A stretch of DNA of 64,000 nt from Pochonia chlamydosporia 170. Taxonomy: Eukaryota; Ascomycota; Sordariomycetes; Hypocreales; Clavicipitaceae. Under the pieces are notes generated by a model. It was given only the letters and a program-made list of their open reading frames with translations. It had not been told where the DNA came from and ran no database searches. The stretch lies in contig NC_035791.1 in assembly GCF_001653235.2 (NCBI RefSeq), positions 5,208,001 to 5,272,000 on the forward strand. The letters run 5' to 3'. A program made the translations under genes and the position numbers. Below, piece by piece: positions 20,628 to 33,943 of this stretch; the first letter of the stretch is position 1; each line of letters opens with the position of its first letter.

Positions 20628-22617
20628 TTTGGCTTGCCTCTGACAACAAGTGGATAGTTTTCCAAGAACGCGGCTGGTACAGTCTCTCTCAAGTCCTCAT
20701 GTCGATAACAAACCAAGGGTGTGAAGCCCTTTTAACTGCAAAACTTTCGACCCATAAACATTTCAGATGCTTTGTTTGTGGTTTGCCAATGTACCAGACA
20801 TGATGTAGTCATTTGACTGTTCATGCCCATCGCCCCGCTTTCTGCAGCTCGCTTGTAGTCGTGGACTCGTGGTACTGGGGAGATCGGTCCGTTTCCCCAG
20901 CTCTTTCTGGGCACCTCCTGGGCACCTCCTGGGACGGGGATGGGTCTACCGGATTGCTTATTGAGCCAAGCCCGAATGGTGAAGCTGAGCAAGGCCAAGG
21001 CTGGTGCTTCATGTCCTTTTCGGGGCAGAGTTTATCGGGCCTTTGGAGCCTCTCAGTCCACTCTAAGCGCGTGGATGCATGGTAGATGTGATGCCGAGTG
21101 ATGAAATCTATGCCGAGTTGACAGGGTCAAGACCAACCACAACGCTTTTCTGCACCTCCCGCCTACCGTTTTGGTCGATTCGTCCGGTGTTGACGATTTT
21201 CATCCAGGGACGAGGGCGATCAGTCTGCCAGGGTCGTCGGACCGACACAGCTAACGAGGTCAAGCTTTCAACCCCATGGGGCTTTTGTTGACGCTGACGC
21301 AAGTTGGTCTGGCTGGCTGGTCTGGTCTGGTCTTGTACAGCATGCAAAACACAGATTTGTAGGAGCCGGCAACTGCCGTCACACCAGTCTGGGTGGAATA
21401 GTCTGTGGATCGAATCCAGCTCTCACATCTTACCTGTCGATTTCGCGCCGTGACTAGTTCGACAGTCGGTCGACGACGGGGTAATTGCGGGTCAGGACTG
21501 TGGCCTGCTTTAGCCGAGAAATAGCTTTCATTTACACGTGCCTGAAGTTGCTCTCTTTGCAGTGAAAATTTGCAACTTGCAAAGTCTTGGCTGTCCGCTC
21601 TAACCGACATAGTGCGAAACGGTGGAAAATGTTGGAGGGACATGGAGATGGCTGTGGACGTGGATGTTGAGAGGAGGTAAATATTTCGGACCGAAATGGA
21701 AGGCACGACACAGCTTGAAATGCCTGAATTCAACGGCCCGATCAACGGCATAAAACCAATATATCGAAGACTTGATGCAAGATGGAAGATCGATTCGCAA
21801 ATTAGTCTATTTTGATTTCACGAATACGAAGACCAAATGTTGCAGCAATCCGGCTGAACATGTCATGATTACAACCATCATAGGATCAAGGAGAAGTTAT
21901 GTATTGATTATGGAAATCCAATATTATTCTCTGCTATTTTGACTTACTGCAGAAACTCGTACTCTTTTCTCGTTTCAGGATATGGCTGTCCGACATCCCA
22001 GCATCCATTTGGTTATCCTAACAAGCGTCATATACAAGTTGACAGATGTAAAGGGGAGACGTAAAGGGATCTTCACAACTAACATTGCATGCACGGACAA
22101 GCCATTGATTTCAGCTAAACCTATGTCATGACCTAAAGGGCCGACTTCAGCTGAAGTTTGTGTCGGACAGATACCATTGAGCAACTCTAGAATTATACAG
22201 AAGTCTCACCGGCGGCAGACACAGATACCAGTGTCAGCTCAGATTCAGGAAATGCTTGCGAAAATCAGAAACAAGTTTTCGTCAAGGTGGTGTTGTGAAT
22301 GACGACACCCTCATCTTACCTCTCGATTGCCAATCTTTCCGGACGCATGATCCTATCATCAACCACTCCGGGAGCTTTATTCAAGCTTTCCCTGAGATTT
22401 CCTAGATGCCAAAATTTCTCCTCTTACACACGGCAGTAGGTCATATTCCTATAAGCAGTATTACTGTGGTGACGTATATGGAGTCAGGCAATGAAACCGC
22501 GGACTCCTGATCCATTGTACTGTAGACTGAATCATTTGCAACATGACACAATCGTTTAGTTGCTATAAATGCGAGTGGTGTTTTTTTATTTATCCAAGTT
22601 CGTCACTATCATACACG
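20628..22617. other. Intergenic region upstream of the glucoamylase gene
   Basis: About 2 kb without a supported gene. It contains a short direct duplication of a CTGGGCACCTC unit at about 20907-20928 and a TCTGGCTGGCTGGTCTGGTCTGG-like run at 21306-21333. Open frames here lack family similarity. The proximal part is the glucoamylase promoter; no clear TATA box was seen. Confidence 0.4.
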
Positions 22618-25600
22618 CTACCCTCCATTGCTCGCACCATTCCCAGAAGGATTGTGCACATATCGGTACAACTGGCTAGACGAATCTTTCAACAGTTTCG
22701 CAGGAGAATCATGTTCCACTAGCTCACCATCTGCCATAACTGCCACAGAGTCAAACTTTTCTATCCCCTTTAGCGTGTGCGTGATGACAATGACAGTCTT
22801 CTCCGGAAGGGACTTGAATATACAGTCCATGACTGTGTCATGGCTATCTTCATCCATGCTAAACAGCTTCATGTTAGATGTTTACACAGAAGGCACAATC
22901 AATGTCAGTTACAAATCAACTCACCCGCTTGTTGGCTCATCCAGCACGTAGACCGCCGAGCCCCGAAGCATCATCCGTGCAAGACCAATAAGTCTCTGCC
23001 AACCCATTGAGAAGTTACAGTCCTCCCACTTGCTATCTAGCATGGAAATGACGCCGTCTTGTATTGAGACTTCAGGAGTCACTTTCTCAAGGGCCGTACG
23101 AATGTCGTCGTCGGTACGTCTTTGTGATGGATCCAAATTACGCCGTACGGTTGCCATTCCGTTGCTGAACGTCTGTTGTGGGTTTCCGACAAGTCGTGAT
23201 CGAAGCAAGTTGTTGTTTACATCAGACAGATTGATGCCATCTACACTGATGGAACCTCTAATTATCCGAATGAGACCGAAAAATGATTGCATAAGTGACG
23301 TTTTACCACTGCCGGTTCGGCCCAGGATCGCCAGCTTGGTGCCACTTGGTATTTTCAACGACACGTCCCGAACGACTTCTCGATCGCTATAACCCCAAAT
23401 TAGCTACTATAGAACGTGATCCTGCATATATACGCACCCGTATGCCAGTGTGAGATCATCAAGTTGCACCTCCCCTCTTGCAGGCCATGACAACGGAGGA
23501 TCTCCAGTCAAGCTATTCAGCTGTTCCATTGCCGTATTCCTAATGTAATCAAGAACACGTTTCATCGCACCCATCGAACTCTCCAAATTAGTCCACGATT
23601 CAATAATGAGCTTGATATCGTCAGTGAGCTGAATGGCATTCAGTAGCGCAATACCACCCCACGCAACACTCCCACTCAACAACGGCTCGTTCCCACGATC
23701 CAGCTCACCCGTGCTCTTGAAACCGACGAGTAGAGATGTAACGAGCAAGATGATGAGAAGGTTACCAAGAGCCAGCTGGAGTCTTAGCCAGGATTGAAGC
23801 GATCGAAAGAGATACGCAGGTCGTTGTGAGTGGTAGACGATGTCGGACATGCGCACCATCATCGAGTCGTTGAGGCTGAATGCGCGCAGGGTGAGTCTAC
23901 CGTCTATGCTGGACCCAAGGGCAGACATGATTGGGGCGTGTGCTCCGAGCTGCATTGTACGTAGTTGGACTGAGGTGACGAGATAGTGTTTTTGTAGCAT
24001 CCATAATGGGGGAGCTAGAATTGCGGCGAGGATGAGACTGTAGGGAGCGCCTAGACCGATTAAGAGGAGGCCAATCGTCATTACCGAAACACCTGGCTAT
24101 GTTAATGAGTTGGTCGATGGGATTTCTGCGCAGGCTCTTACCGATGGTGAAATTGATGAAGCCAAATGGAAGTTGAAGGTCTGTCTGGGAGATGTCTTGG
24201 GTGAATCTAGGTGGGTGAGCGGATGCTATAATGGGAGGTTCATGAAACAAACCTATTGATGATTTGGGCCTTGGTCTTCTCAATTACAGAGGCAGGGGAG
24301 CTGATGAATCTGTTAGCACTTGGCTGCAGCAAGTCGAGGAAAGCGAAACGAACTGCAAAAAGGTGGCAAACATGTTCTTATGGATATTGAGGCCGCTGTC
24401 CCGCATCATGACTATGAAGAAAAGCCTATTTGCACACATTAGATCTTATTCTGACGTTTCTCTAGAATTGCTAGACGAACCAGATGATGAATAATAGAAT
24501 GAAGAAACAGGTAAACGTCAACGCTGCATACACTCCCACATAGAAAGCGGAATCAACATCATCGCTCTCCTCGTACGCAGACGTCCAGTACGCAAGCCAG
24601 AGTGCTATATTGAACGTCAGCATTGACTAAAGCTTGCTTCAGGACTAAATCAACATACCGGAGCCTCGGAAAAGAATTGTCCATAAAAGACAACCAATCA
24701 CGAGGGCAACCACATTGAACCAAGAGCCAAACGATCTGAAGAACTCGCCATATTCGCCAGTAATGTCCTGCAACTTGGTTACAGCTTCTGCGGGTGGAGT
24801 GCTAGTTCCAGATAGAGTCGTATCCTCCTTCTTGGATGGTTCATCGGCAGCGTCATCGACGGAATTGTTCCCGATGCCGGGTATAGATGAGGAGAGGGGG
24901 TTGTCCACAACGAGGAGCTTTCCAGAGTCTATTCGAAGGACGCTTGTTTTCTGATAACTTGCCACTGCGGGAGGAACTAAAGATAATTTGTTAGTTAAAT
25001 CCACAAAAAGCTGGTCGAGATGTGGCTAAGTACCAATGGTGGATGACATCAAAACAGCAATATCCGGCCGAGTGTCGAGATATCCACCTTGTCCAAATAT
25101 GCTCTCCGAAATCTGTGCAGTAGTAGTTCTATCTAAGCCGGTGAAGATTTCATCGAGAACCAGAAGCTTTGGCTCAGCATACAGCGCGCGAGCCAAAGCC
25201 AGTCTTACTCGTTGGCCGCCACTCAACGCCGAGCCTTTGGCATCAACAATAGTATCGTCACCTCGTTCCTGTTTCAAAAAGTCCTGAGTTAAGCAGCAGC
25301 ATTTAAGCACGCCAAAATACAGCGTTTGGTCAAAGGCTTTGTCGAGTGTGATTGTATCGCGGAGTGATTGATCCGGGATAAACCATGGTGTTTGATCGCA
25401 GTAAGCTAGGTCGGTGGTATGTAAATCCACATGTCCGGCGTGAACTTGTGCCTCGCCCAAAACACACTTTAGAAGAGTGGACTTTCCGGATGCTGAACTC
25501 CCGGACACGACATGGACTTGGCCAGGCGCAAGAGTGAGGTCGACGTCGTTCAAAATCGGCTTGTCTGCCTCCCACCCAATTGTTGCCCCATCCAGTTTCA

Positions 25601-27578
25601 GCACATAAGAGTCATCTGCGCTATCGCGGAATGTTTCGTTTGTGGATTCACCTGTAGCAGCTAGGGTTCGCCTATTGATGAAGAATGCGTCGCTCGCATG
25701 GGTGTTGATGTAGTTGGAAACACGCTTCCAGCTAACAATTGCTGAGACGAGAAATGGAACCTGTTGAAGAGTACTTAAAAGAGGACCAATCATGACTTCC
25801 AAGATCGATAGAGATGTAAAGAGTCGAGTGTAGTCGAGTTCGGCACCACTGGTAAGAGAGAAGAAGCCAAATGCCGCCAGGACACAAAACGATTGCAATG
25901 ACAAAGCTACATTGTGTGTTAAAGTAAGCAAATATTGAAGGATAACGGAGGACATACCAACAACCGTCACCACCATCAGCGTGCGCCGAAAATTGACTCC
26001 TCGCTGTATCTCATTCTCACGACATTGAGTTACCTGCTCAGCAGTCAAGTCTTGCAGACCGCCAATGCGCACATTTCGTACATCCGAAACAAGCTGCTTC
26101 ATAGCCTGGATGCGCTTCTCATTCGCTGTCCGCATAGCCCTCTCGCTACGAGCAAGCATCGGTCCCATGAGGATAGGCAGAAGCACGCCTAGGATTGCAA
26201 ATCCCAAAGGGGCCATGAAAGCGATGCCAATTTGTGCGTACAGCATAACAGAGGCTACTACCACGATCACGACGCCTGAAAACACGTCGAATAGCACTTC
26301 TGGACCTTGGATGATGGTAGTGACGTCTGTTGATGCATAGACGAGCGCTTTCGAACTCACGGTGTCGACACTGTCGGTGCCTCCTAGAGGGGCTAAAGAT
26401 CTTTGGAACACTTTGTGGAGGAGGAATGAGCGTAGTCGATAGTCGATTTGATCGGTGAAATGAGATGCATGCGCTTGGAACAAGGCAATTGCTGCTTGAC
26501 TATTACTCCTTAGCAAACAAGTTGGTTCAATGCAATTTTGTCCAAATTAGGTACTTACTCGAGAAACATGGCTACAATAAGCCAAAAACCGACGTAGGAA
26601 CTACCGCTAGAAGTCAAGTGGTTTATAATCTCCCCAATGATCAGAGGCTGTCCCAGTGTGGCCACAGCTCCCAGTAACTTCAGTATCGCAGCGCAGACAT
26701 ATTGAAGAAGCGCTCTCCGGTAAAACTGGCGCGCAACTTCTGGAGCCGAAACGGCCTTGTACTCGCGGTGAATGGCATCCGGATGGTAATCCAGGGGCTT
26801 CAAGTCGTCCTCAGTGAGGGTAGTTGACTTCCCAAACGAGAGTAACTCCCACAGCCAGCCAAAAAGCAACTTGCCAATGGTGCTGCTGTGGTATTCATCA
26901 GCTTGGACGACACCTTGTTTCTTCGGCAGCTGAGGCACTAATGCTTCGAAGATGATATAGATCAGCGAAACGGCGGTAATGGCGATTTGCAGGCCGACCA
27001 GGACAAACTCAGTTGTGTACTGAGCCAGCGCGGACGTGTATAATCCCAGTGTGACGATACGGAATGTATCGAGAGCTGTGGTGAGTAACAGGTACAGCCC
27101 TGTGATTCTGGTATAGCTGGCGGGTTTTCGCGAGTAGAGCAAGAATAGTATCAATGTTGCAGATGGCCGCACGATATATGTCGGCAAACCACCCGCATGG
27201 TGGAAGAGTTGGCGCGGAGGGAGCAGGCAAAACACCACCAATGATGCGATATGTAAGGACAGTAATAAGCTGAGAGTGACCTATGGAGATATCAAGTTAG
27301 TCGTGTCGTTAACCCCAGCCCCCGGTTGCAAATGTCAGAAATGTTTGACTTACAATGACCGATCGCCGACGGCGAATTGAGCCAACTTCAGCTTTCTTGG
27401 ACGACAAGACATTCAACAACAGAAGCAAAACGATGAGCGCAGCCGCCGGCGACGCCGCAAACACTACATCAGCAAAGAAATTGGAGACGAAAACGGGCTC
27501 ATTGGATGCTGTCGCCAATGTAACCTGGCTCCATGACACGGCGATGCTCCCGTGGGAGTCGTTGTCAATGGGAAACAT
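22618..27578 (-). CDS. ABCC/MRP-type full ABC transporter
   Basis: Twelve exons (minus): 27354-27578, 26559-27280, 25958-26499, 25034-25906, 24659-24976, 24481-24604, 24354-24425, 24253-24300, 24142-24206, 23438-24092, 22925-23386 and 22618-22858. All junctions close in frame to 1448 residues. Order: TMD0-like N-terminal spans (about 1-200), TMD1, NBD1 (Walker A GSSASGKST near 631, LSGGQ, Walker B LLVLDE), a Ser/Pro-rich linker, TMD2, NBD2 (Walker A GRTGSGKTS near 1235, Walker B VYVLDEPTSG, ITH switch His). This is the layout of fungal ABCC drug/conjugate pumps of plasma or vacuolar membrane. Deviations: NBD2 signature is FSMGWQ rather than LSGGQ, and NBD1 ends IAVLMSST where the H-loop His is expected. 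An in-frame 51-nt intron (25907-25957) is inferred because removing it restores the family alignment; it could be missed by gene finders. Substrate unknown. Confidence 0.88.
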
Positions 27579-30078
27579 GGCGGATCTGGTTCGATTACTT
27601 CTCTCCCAAGTCTCAACAGACTGGGCAAGGTCAAGTCACACTTGGGAGAAGAGTTTCCAATTATGCCAGCAGCTCAATTGCGAACCATGCTTATGCTCGT
27701 GAATGGGCGACGCGTTACCCGAGAACACCAGGCCACCAGGCGGTGACGGAACGCAAGACAAAGCATGAAGAGGCTCAACACAGCTTACGAGGCATGTGCG
27801 TATTATCGCTGATTGCATGCAGACCAACCTATACTTGGGGGGCTAACTCCAAGGCAATGAACCACCATGTCCAAACTCATGATTCGTCCTTGTACATCTT
27901 CTCCGCACGTTGTCATTCCGAATCCGTTGGGCTCTGCTTTCTTCTCCGCACAGGTTTACAGCTTTCCTGGTCTTTGCTCCAAATTGCTCAGGTGCCTCTG
28001 AATTTGAGACATGCAGCCATGTTGCGCGCAAAGATTCGAGGCCCCAAGTGGTACATTACCCGCGCGGAATATGCTCGTTCAAGCATTACCATAACGGCTC
28101 ACTTGATCTGTCCAATGGCCAGGATGATGGCGTAGACCAATGCAAGCCAAAAGGGCTGATCTCACCCTGTCAATCTTGAGCAGCTTCCTGATTGAGGGCC
28201 GCCACAATTTTTGGGGTTTCTAGCTTGATCTGTGAGGCTTGAGGCTGTGATCTGGATTATTCTGCAACATAAATTGATCTAATTCTGATACATTTTTTCA
28301 TCAACCCTGGTAGAAACTCAAGTGTGGATGATTACTCGTGATATCTGCGAGATTGGGTCCCTTGAAATTGGTCAACGCGGTGCCGTTTCCGTGTGCATTG
28401 TGAAGGGCGACTGCGAAACCATCCAAATCTGTCAACAATGCAGAACAAATATGTGAGGGGGATAGAAAATGTTACGGACAATCGTGATGTTTATTCTTAG
28501 ACGCCTTGTGATCGCTGCTAGGTCAAGTTATATGATGGCCCATCTCAGCAGTGTCGCCATCATTGATCGGAGAACACAATAGAGACTCCAGAAAAAGACG
28601 GTTCGCAACTCTAGAAGTATTCCAATTGCATGATAATTGATCTCTTGCCGGAATAGTGCGCAGAGCCGCTTGAGGAGCTGGCTTCTAAGAATAGCAGCCG
28701 GGATTCCGCCTTGGCACCAATACGCCGTGTAAAGGGACGGTTTACAGTTGGGGGTCAAAAGTGGTTAAACGTGGCAAACGTATCTCATGTCGCGCTATGC
28801 GCCGAGCCATATTTAGATGTGTTAGTGTATACTTGGAGATGGGCAAATACTTTTTACCACAGGCTGTACATGCCCCCAGTGAACAACTCATGGTGCTGTT
28901 GCCGTAGGTCGAGGTTGTACTAAAGTTAGCCAAAGATTTGCCTTCAATTTCCCACTGCCGCTCGCTCCCCGGACCTTTATGCGTTCATTTGGTAACATGG
29001 ATAAAGATGAAGGTGGCTGTATACATGTATTGACTAATGTGGAGGGGAGTCAAGAACCGAACTATTGCGAAGGCTCTATTCCCACAGATAGTGAAGTAGA
29101 TGGAGATGGGACTTGGGTATGGAAGCAGAAGTTGGATCGCCGGATTTCCAAGCATACACGTACCGATGCCGGTCAAGTCCCAGTATTCGACATGAAGACA
29201 GAGGTCCTGGAGAGGATGGTTATTTCTGGAGGATCAAGGCTAACTTGCTTGTGGGAACACACGGGGAAGCAAGCATTGACACGTATTTGGCCAGAATAAT
29301 CCTGATATAACGAGTCCGCAGATACTGCTCCAACGACGTTACGACAAAAGGACAAAAGATGCTTCAAAACTCTGAAAAGTGACTAATTTCTCGTGCTGCT
29401 AACGAAAGACTGTCTGTGAGGTCGTGAGACAGAGCAAAGGACTGGGAAATGGCAACATTGACATGACGAGCTGCTTCTCACGGGGGGCACTCAAGGAGGA
29501 GATCAAATGAAACCAAGCGTAGATGTAGATACTAAGCTAGCTTGACGGTCTGTGGTAAATGTATTTGCTCATGGCCAAGAATACACAAATCAGCTCAATA
29601 TATCCAAGTATATACTAACACATCTCAGTATGTGTTAGCATATAATGCGATCCGCGATACCTTTCTCTTGTTCAAACCAGACACTTTTGACCCCCACTGT
29701 AGACCTCACAAGTAACAGACTCACAAAGGTGTAGCATGCTCCAATCCGTTTTCATGTTAAGATGCCTGAAATTCACTATTATACACCGTCTCTGCATCGC
29801 ACACCAGACAATTCCTGCACCCTGCACGCACATCACCATTGAATGCATCAGACTTGACCACACAGCGTTCAATTGCCACCAAACATGCCCCGTCCCCTCA
29901 TGTCCTTCTGGTGCCAGAACTGTACCAATTGTCCCCAGCCTTCAGAGCCCGCCAGGCTACCTAACTACTTCAGTAGGTACCTCAACTAAGGTCAACGTAG
30001 GTACATATGTAGGGTCAAGACCAGACTCAATGGCTTCCACCACATGCAAGTAGAACGCCTGGCTCCTCGGGCCATCGC
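27579..30078. other. Intergenic, 2.5 kb, no supported gene
   Basis: Upstream region of the ABC transporter plus unassigned DNA. A plus-strand open frame of 200 codons at 27533-28135 partly overlaps the transporter's first exon on the opposite strand and has no recognisable features. The rest is AT-rich with short frames only. Confidence 0.35.
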
Positions 30079-30725
30079 TTACTTAGATGTCAGTTTCACT
30101 AGTTCCATGAGGAGCGTGTGCATACACTCTTCGTCATCTTTGAAATGCAATGGCTGTCCGGTGTAGACCATATCCTCGGACTTATAAATGAAGTCACACA
30201 GATCGTTTCGACCAGGTACGAGTGTGTAGTACCGCGAGTAATGTCCCACCGTGACAATACCATACATGTACTCCTTCTTTCCTCGATTTGCATGTCGGGC
30301 TTGGATCATGTAATCAGTGAGCTGTTTCATTGCCTCAGTCCAAACAGCACCAGAGCCCTCATCGCTGACACGCTTGTCCTCAACTAGGATAACCTTCTTT
30401 GGGACGCCATTATGGACATATCGGACGGCGAAATCAGCTTTCGTTTTCGTTTTTCTATCCGGGCTTGCCTGGGCCTCGATGGCGTAGTTGTTTTCGACCC
30501 TGAAGTAGAGTTGCAGGATGTTGTTCCATAGAGCATCCACGGCATTCTCCAAGGAATTCTTGGTGAGTTCCTTGTACAGAGATTGGATAGATGGCCACCT
30601 CATGTACTTGAAAGGGAATTAATTAGCTTGCGAAGATGAGACAACTGTGACGCACTTACACCCCACTCCTTGACCTCATCTTCGGCCCTGGCCTTGCCTT
30701 TGCCTTTATCGTTGTGTTTACCCAT
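30079..30725 (-). CDS. Small PD-(D/E)XK nuclease-fold protein
   Basis: Two exons (minus), 30660-30725 and 30079-30606, give 197 residues with a GTAAGT donor and an AAG acceptor. A lysine-rich start (MGKHNDKGKGKAR) could be a nuclear localisation signal. An alpha-helix with Glu35/Glu42 precedes the core KADFAVRY...KKVILVEDKRV. Asp80, Glu98 and Lys100 have the D-(x17)-E-x-K spacing of the PD-(D/E)XK active site, followed by a helix with conserved-looking QLTDYMIQAR. This suggests a restriction-endonuclease-like nuclease or a derived binding protein. A TATATAA box is about 105 nt upstream. There is no signal peptide. Fungi carry poorly characterised families of such small REase-fold proteins; the target is unknown and the fold call rests on motif inspection only. 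Confidence 0.65.
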
Positions 30726-30826
30726 TTTCCCGGGACTCAGGTTCAGTTGCAGAAGATGATTCTTGATAAGATGGAAAGTCGTCTTGTGTTGCAAATCAGT
30801 CTCCGAGATGCAAGCAGAGTAACTCC

Positions 30827-30833
30827 TTATATA
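30827..30833 (-). promoter_or_regulatory. TATA box of the PD-(D/E)XK gene
   Basis: TATATAA on the minus strand, about 105 nt upstream of the ATG at 30725. It favours this start over the in-frame ATG at 30854, which would lie upstream of the box. Confidence 0.4.
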
Positions 30834-31912
30834 GCCCGACCCCGTGAGGCTCATTGCATTCTCGGCCAGCTTGAATGGAGTCTGGTCGAATTCACCTCGG
30901 GCAATAGGCGCTCTCCAGGCCGTATCAATTCCATACGCTCCTGTTCGCGATTTGATGGGTCGAGTTGGCTGCCTAGAGGCCGCAGCAGCATTGGCATGGC
31001 CTCCTGCAGATTAATATGGCCCATTGCCGCGCGCTTCAACGTTCCCTCTATCAATTTGATCCAATCATACTCAGCCGGTCAGACCCCAAATGCCAACTTT
31101 GCTTCCCCCGCCCCGAAATTTTCATGCGGCGACATTAACATTGGTGAGTAAAACAGCACAGGTAACATGAAAGCTTGGGCCGGCCAGGCCAGATGAAATG
31201 ACCCCCAGCCTCTGGCGACATCGAAGAAGTGGTCAGCGTTACGCCCACGATCGGTCGCGCCAGTCGGTTGTTTGAAGTCAACCTTTGAACCTTGAAATGG
31301 TCGCATGGCCATGGCCAAGATCAGCGCCGTGCAAATTGACACGTCTGGTCTGGTCTGGTCCCTTTCATCTTCTTCTTGGGGGTCAAGTTGTTTCAGCTCA
31401 AAACACCACCAGCGCCTAATCTCCAAGTCTGGCGGCTCGTCTGGCACTGGATGTCTGGTCAAGTTGCTAAATGCGGTCAAGTCAAGTAGCACCAGTCGTC
31501 AGTGCACTTGTGCCTTTGATGTCAGCACCACCAAAATCTGGCAGCGTCAATAACTTCAATCTTGGCTGATTATGTATTATGCACCTGGCCGGCGACGTGC
31601 AAAATTTTGGTCCGGTCTGGTAGCCGCATGCCATATACCCTCACTACTGGTGTTTCTGTCTTGCTTTATAGCTTCAAATGCTATTCTACTTATTGCCATC
31701 AAATAGCTATAGTCGGTGCCTTGTTTTTATTCCATTGTCAACATTAAACCACTTCCGAAATTGCCCCCAGAGATATGATTGTATTCTCATGCTGCCGACG
31801 ATTAGTGAATGCGGCCTAAGGCACAGTCTAGGCGCATACCTGAGTCCAATAGAGCCCAGTTAGGGTAGATCCGTCAACCAACGTTATGGCTCTTTCAATC
31901 TCAAGGGGGCCG
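30834..31912. other. Intergenic with CTGGTC-type repeats
   Basis: No gene supported. Clusters of GTCTGGTC units occur at 31342-31361 and several looser copies up to about 31620. The 3' end of the F-box gene is at the right edge. Confidence 0.4.
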
Positions 31913-33943
31913 TTACGCTGGACTGTCTTCTCCGGCATCGATGGGAAGTGGCATGAATTTCCGTAGTTGGTCGAAATCTAGCTCTGGTTAGATGGAGCAA
32001 ATGCATGATGGAGTTAACAACCTGCCTTAAACGACTGCAGGACCCCTGGGTTGTAGTACCACAATGTCGCGTTGGGATATGAACACATATAAATTGTCAG
32101 AGAATCAATCTTCTCTCCACTAGGGCCGTCAATCTTGAAGTGAATAGGTTTGTCGAATTCGGATGGCCTGTACCTCCCTATTTTGCGGCATTCCAGAGGG
32201 ACATCTTCGCTGTTGTAGTGAAACTCTATAGCCCCGAGGTCGAAGACTGATATTCCAGTCAACAATCTCAAATACTTGCCTGCAGGTCCTCCGAACCTTG
32301 TCCAACAGACTGGGTCAAATCTAGATATGGCAGTATCTCTTGCTGTAAAGCCGCCTTCGTTTAGATATAGGCTTGCGTCGGGAATTTGAGGGTACCAGAA
32401 TGCCGAATCGCGCAGACTTTTTTGGCCCGGACGAATGCAGCCGTTGGCTGCCAGGCTGACCATCTTGTAACCCTACGTTATTAGAACGGACTTCCTAAAG
32501 AGAGAGGAAGAGAGAAAAAATAAATAAATAGAAAGGAGCTCACATCAAATCCGGCTTTAATGTCGGTTATAGGTCCCGCAAACTTGAGGCGTTGCGTCTT
32601 TGGAGCGTTATCTGGGGAGCCAATCCATTGTGATTCTTGGTCACCATTCAGAATGCACTGGATAGCTTGTACACCTCTTGATCCGACCGCTAGATTAAAT
32701 CCAGTAAGACATTTGGCATTCAGAACGCGCTCGTCATCTGCCATGTATCCTAATCGAATGGTTTCACCCCGACTTAGAAGGAAACCAATGCCCGTGATGT
32801 ATGTGTCATTTCCAATCTGAATGAGCGAGAATGCTAAATGAGACAGTTGATCCCGAGGGATGTGTACCTGCTTCTCGCGAAGTTGCCGGCACCCTCCACG
32901 AAAGCCGTGGTCCGGTTGCTGGAATCCGGGCCGTAGGTCTCCGGCCGCTTGAGGCCAATCCGTTTTAATCACGTTGGTGATGGATGATGATGCGGGCTCA
33001 AACCACTCCAAACGTAGTATCTGCTTGACGGTTTCGACTAGTTGCCAAATTCTCCGGCGATTCTTCATCCCAGGTGAACCATTCGCGGTGCGGCGGTAGA
33101 TCCATAGCCAGCTGCGTGGCATTTCCCAAGTTTGTGCCTCGAAAACCCAGGAACGATCAGCATTAGGAAGGAACCTAGAGGCCCAGAAGCTTTGGGCATT
33201 AAAGATAGGGTAGAATGATGAGGCAGCCAATCGAGCGTTTAGATAGTCAACTGTAGGCAGATGATGCGAAATACAACTAATTATTTCCGCAGGAAGTTTA
33301 GTAAAGACGTCAGAGCGTCTTGTCACAACGCATATCGCTTCGGATTCGGGGACATCCAGCGATTCAGGCGCTTCGTGAGGGAGTCGCTGGATCTCTGGTA
33401 CAACGAAAGGGTTACTTGTCACGAAGTCGAGTTCCTGGTTAACAAAGAGATCCTCCCAAGGATATGACTCCTCATCTGCTGATATCAAACCACCGAAGTC
33501 GTGACCCCAAGTAACGCAGCACATCTCAATGGAGAACGGCAGTGAGCGGCAGGCATCCAGTAGACGTCTCTGAGGGATTGGCCTCGGTGAATAGGCCTGC
33601 TCTAGAAGAGACCAACACGCTTCATGGAAAGGAAACCCATGCCGGCCATTGACCGGCGACTGACGAATAACTCCGATTTCGACTCTGGATTCCGAAGTGT
33701 CCCAGCGTGCGCCATAGTCAAGGGGCGCTTCCAAGTGAATAGCTCCGGGATCGTTGTGGAAGCCCACCCCCGTGACTTGGACTTGCTCATCGATTGAATA
33801 GACTGGTTATGATTAGCTTTGGCATGGGAATGATTGTAAGAGACCTCACGGATGCGGAACTGGAGCATCCAGCCAGAGTCATCGCTACCGCCATCACGGA
33901 TATCGTGTCCACAAAGGACGCAACAGTGTATTACAGGACTCAT
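31913..33943 (-). CDS. Large F-box protein of unknown target
   Basis: Four exons (minus): 33850-33943, 32544-33781, 32022-32472 and 31913-31977, 615 residues. The N-terminus has a CCVLCG motif that may bind metal, then a conserved-looking FHEACWSLLE segment. An F-box follows at about residues 190-230 (DVFTKLPAEIISCISHHLP, then LNARLAASSFYPIF). The C-terminal two-thirds is a large beta-rich domain (SLIQIGNDTYITGIGF, AVGSRGVQAIQCIL, ITDIKAGFD) seen in fungal F-box proteins with an uncharacterised C-terminal domain. By family it would recruit substrates to an SCF ubiquitin ligase. The exon 1/exon 2 junction is the least certain: alternatives differ by a few residues (GTGAGG donor at 33849 versus GTCTCT nearby). 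The final exon is short and also inferred. Confidence 0.7.

Noticed and set aside
21260..21751. 163-codon minus-strand open frame upstream of the glucoamylase gene
   Set aside because: Low-complexity, Ser/Arg/Pro-rich translation without similarity to any family I know.
27533..28135. 200-codon plus-strand open frame
   Set aside because: It overlaps the first exon of the ABC transporter on the opposite strand and has no family features.
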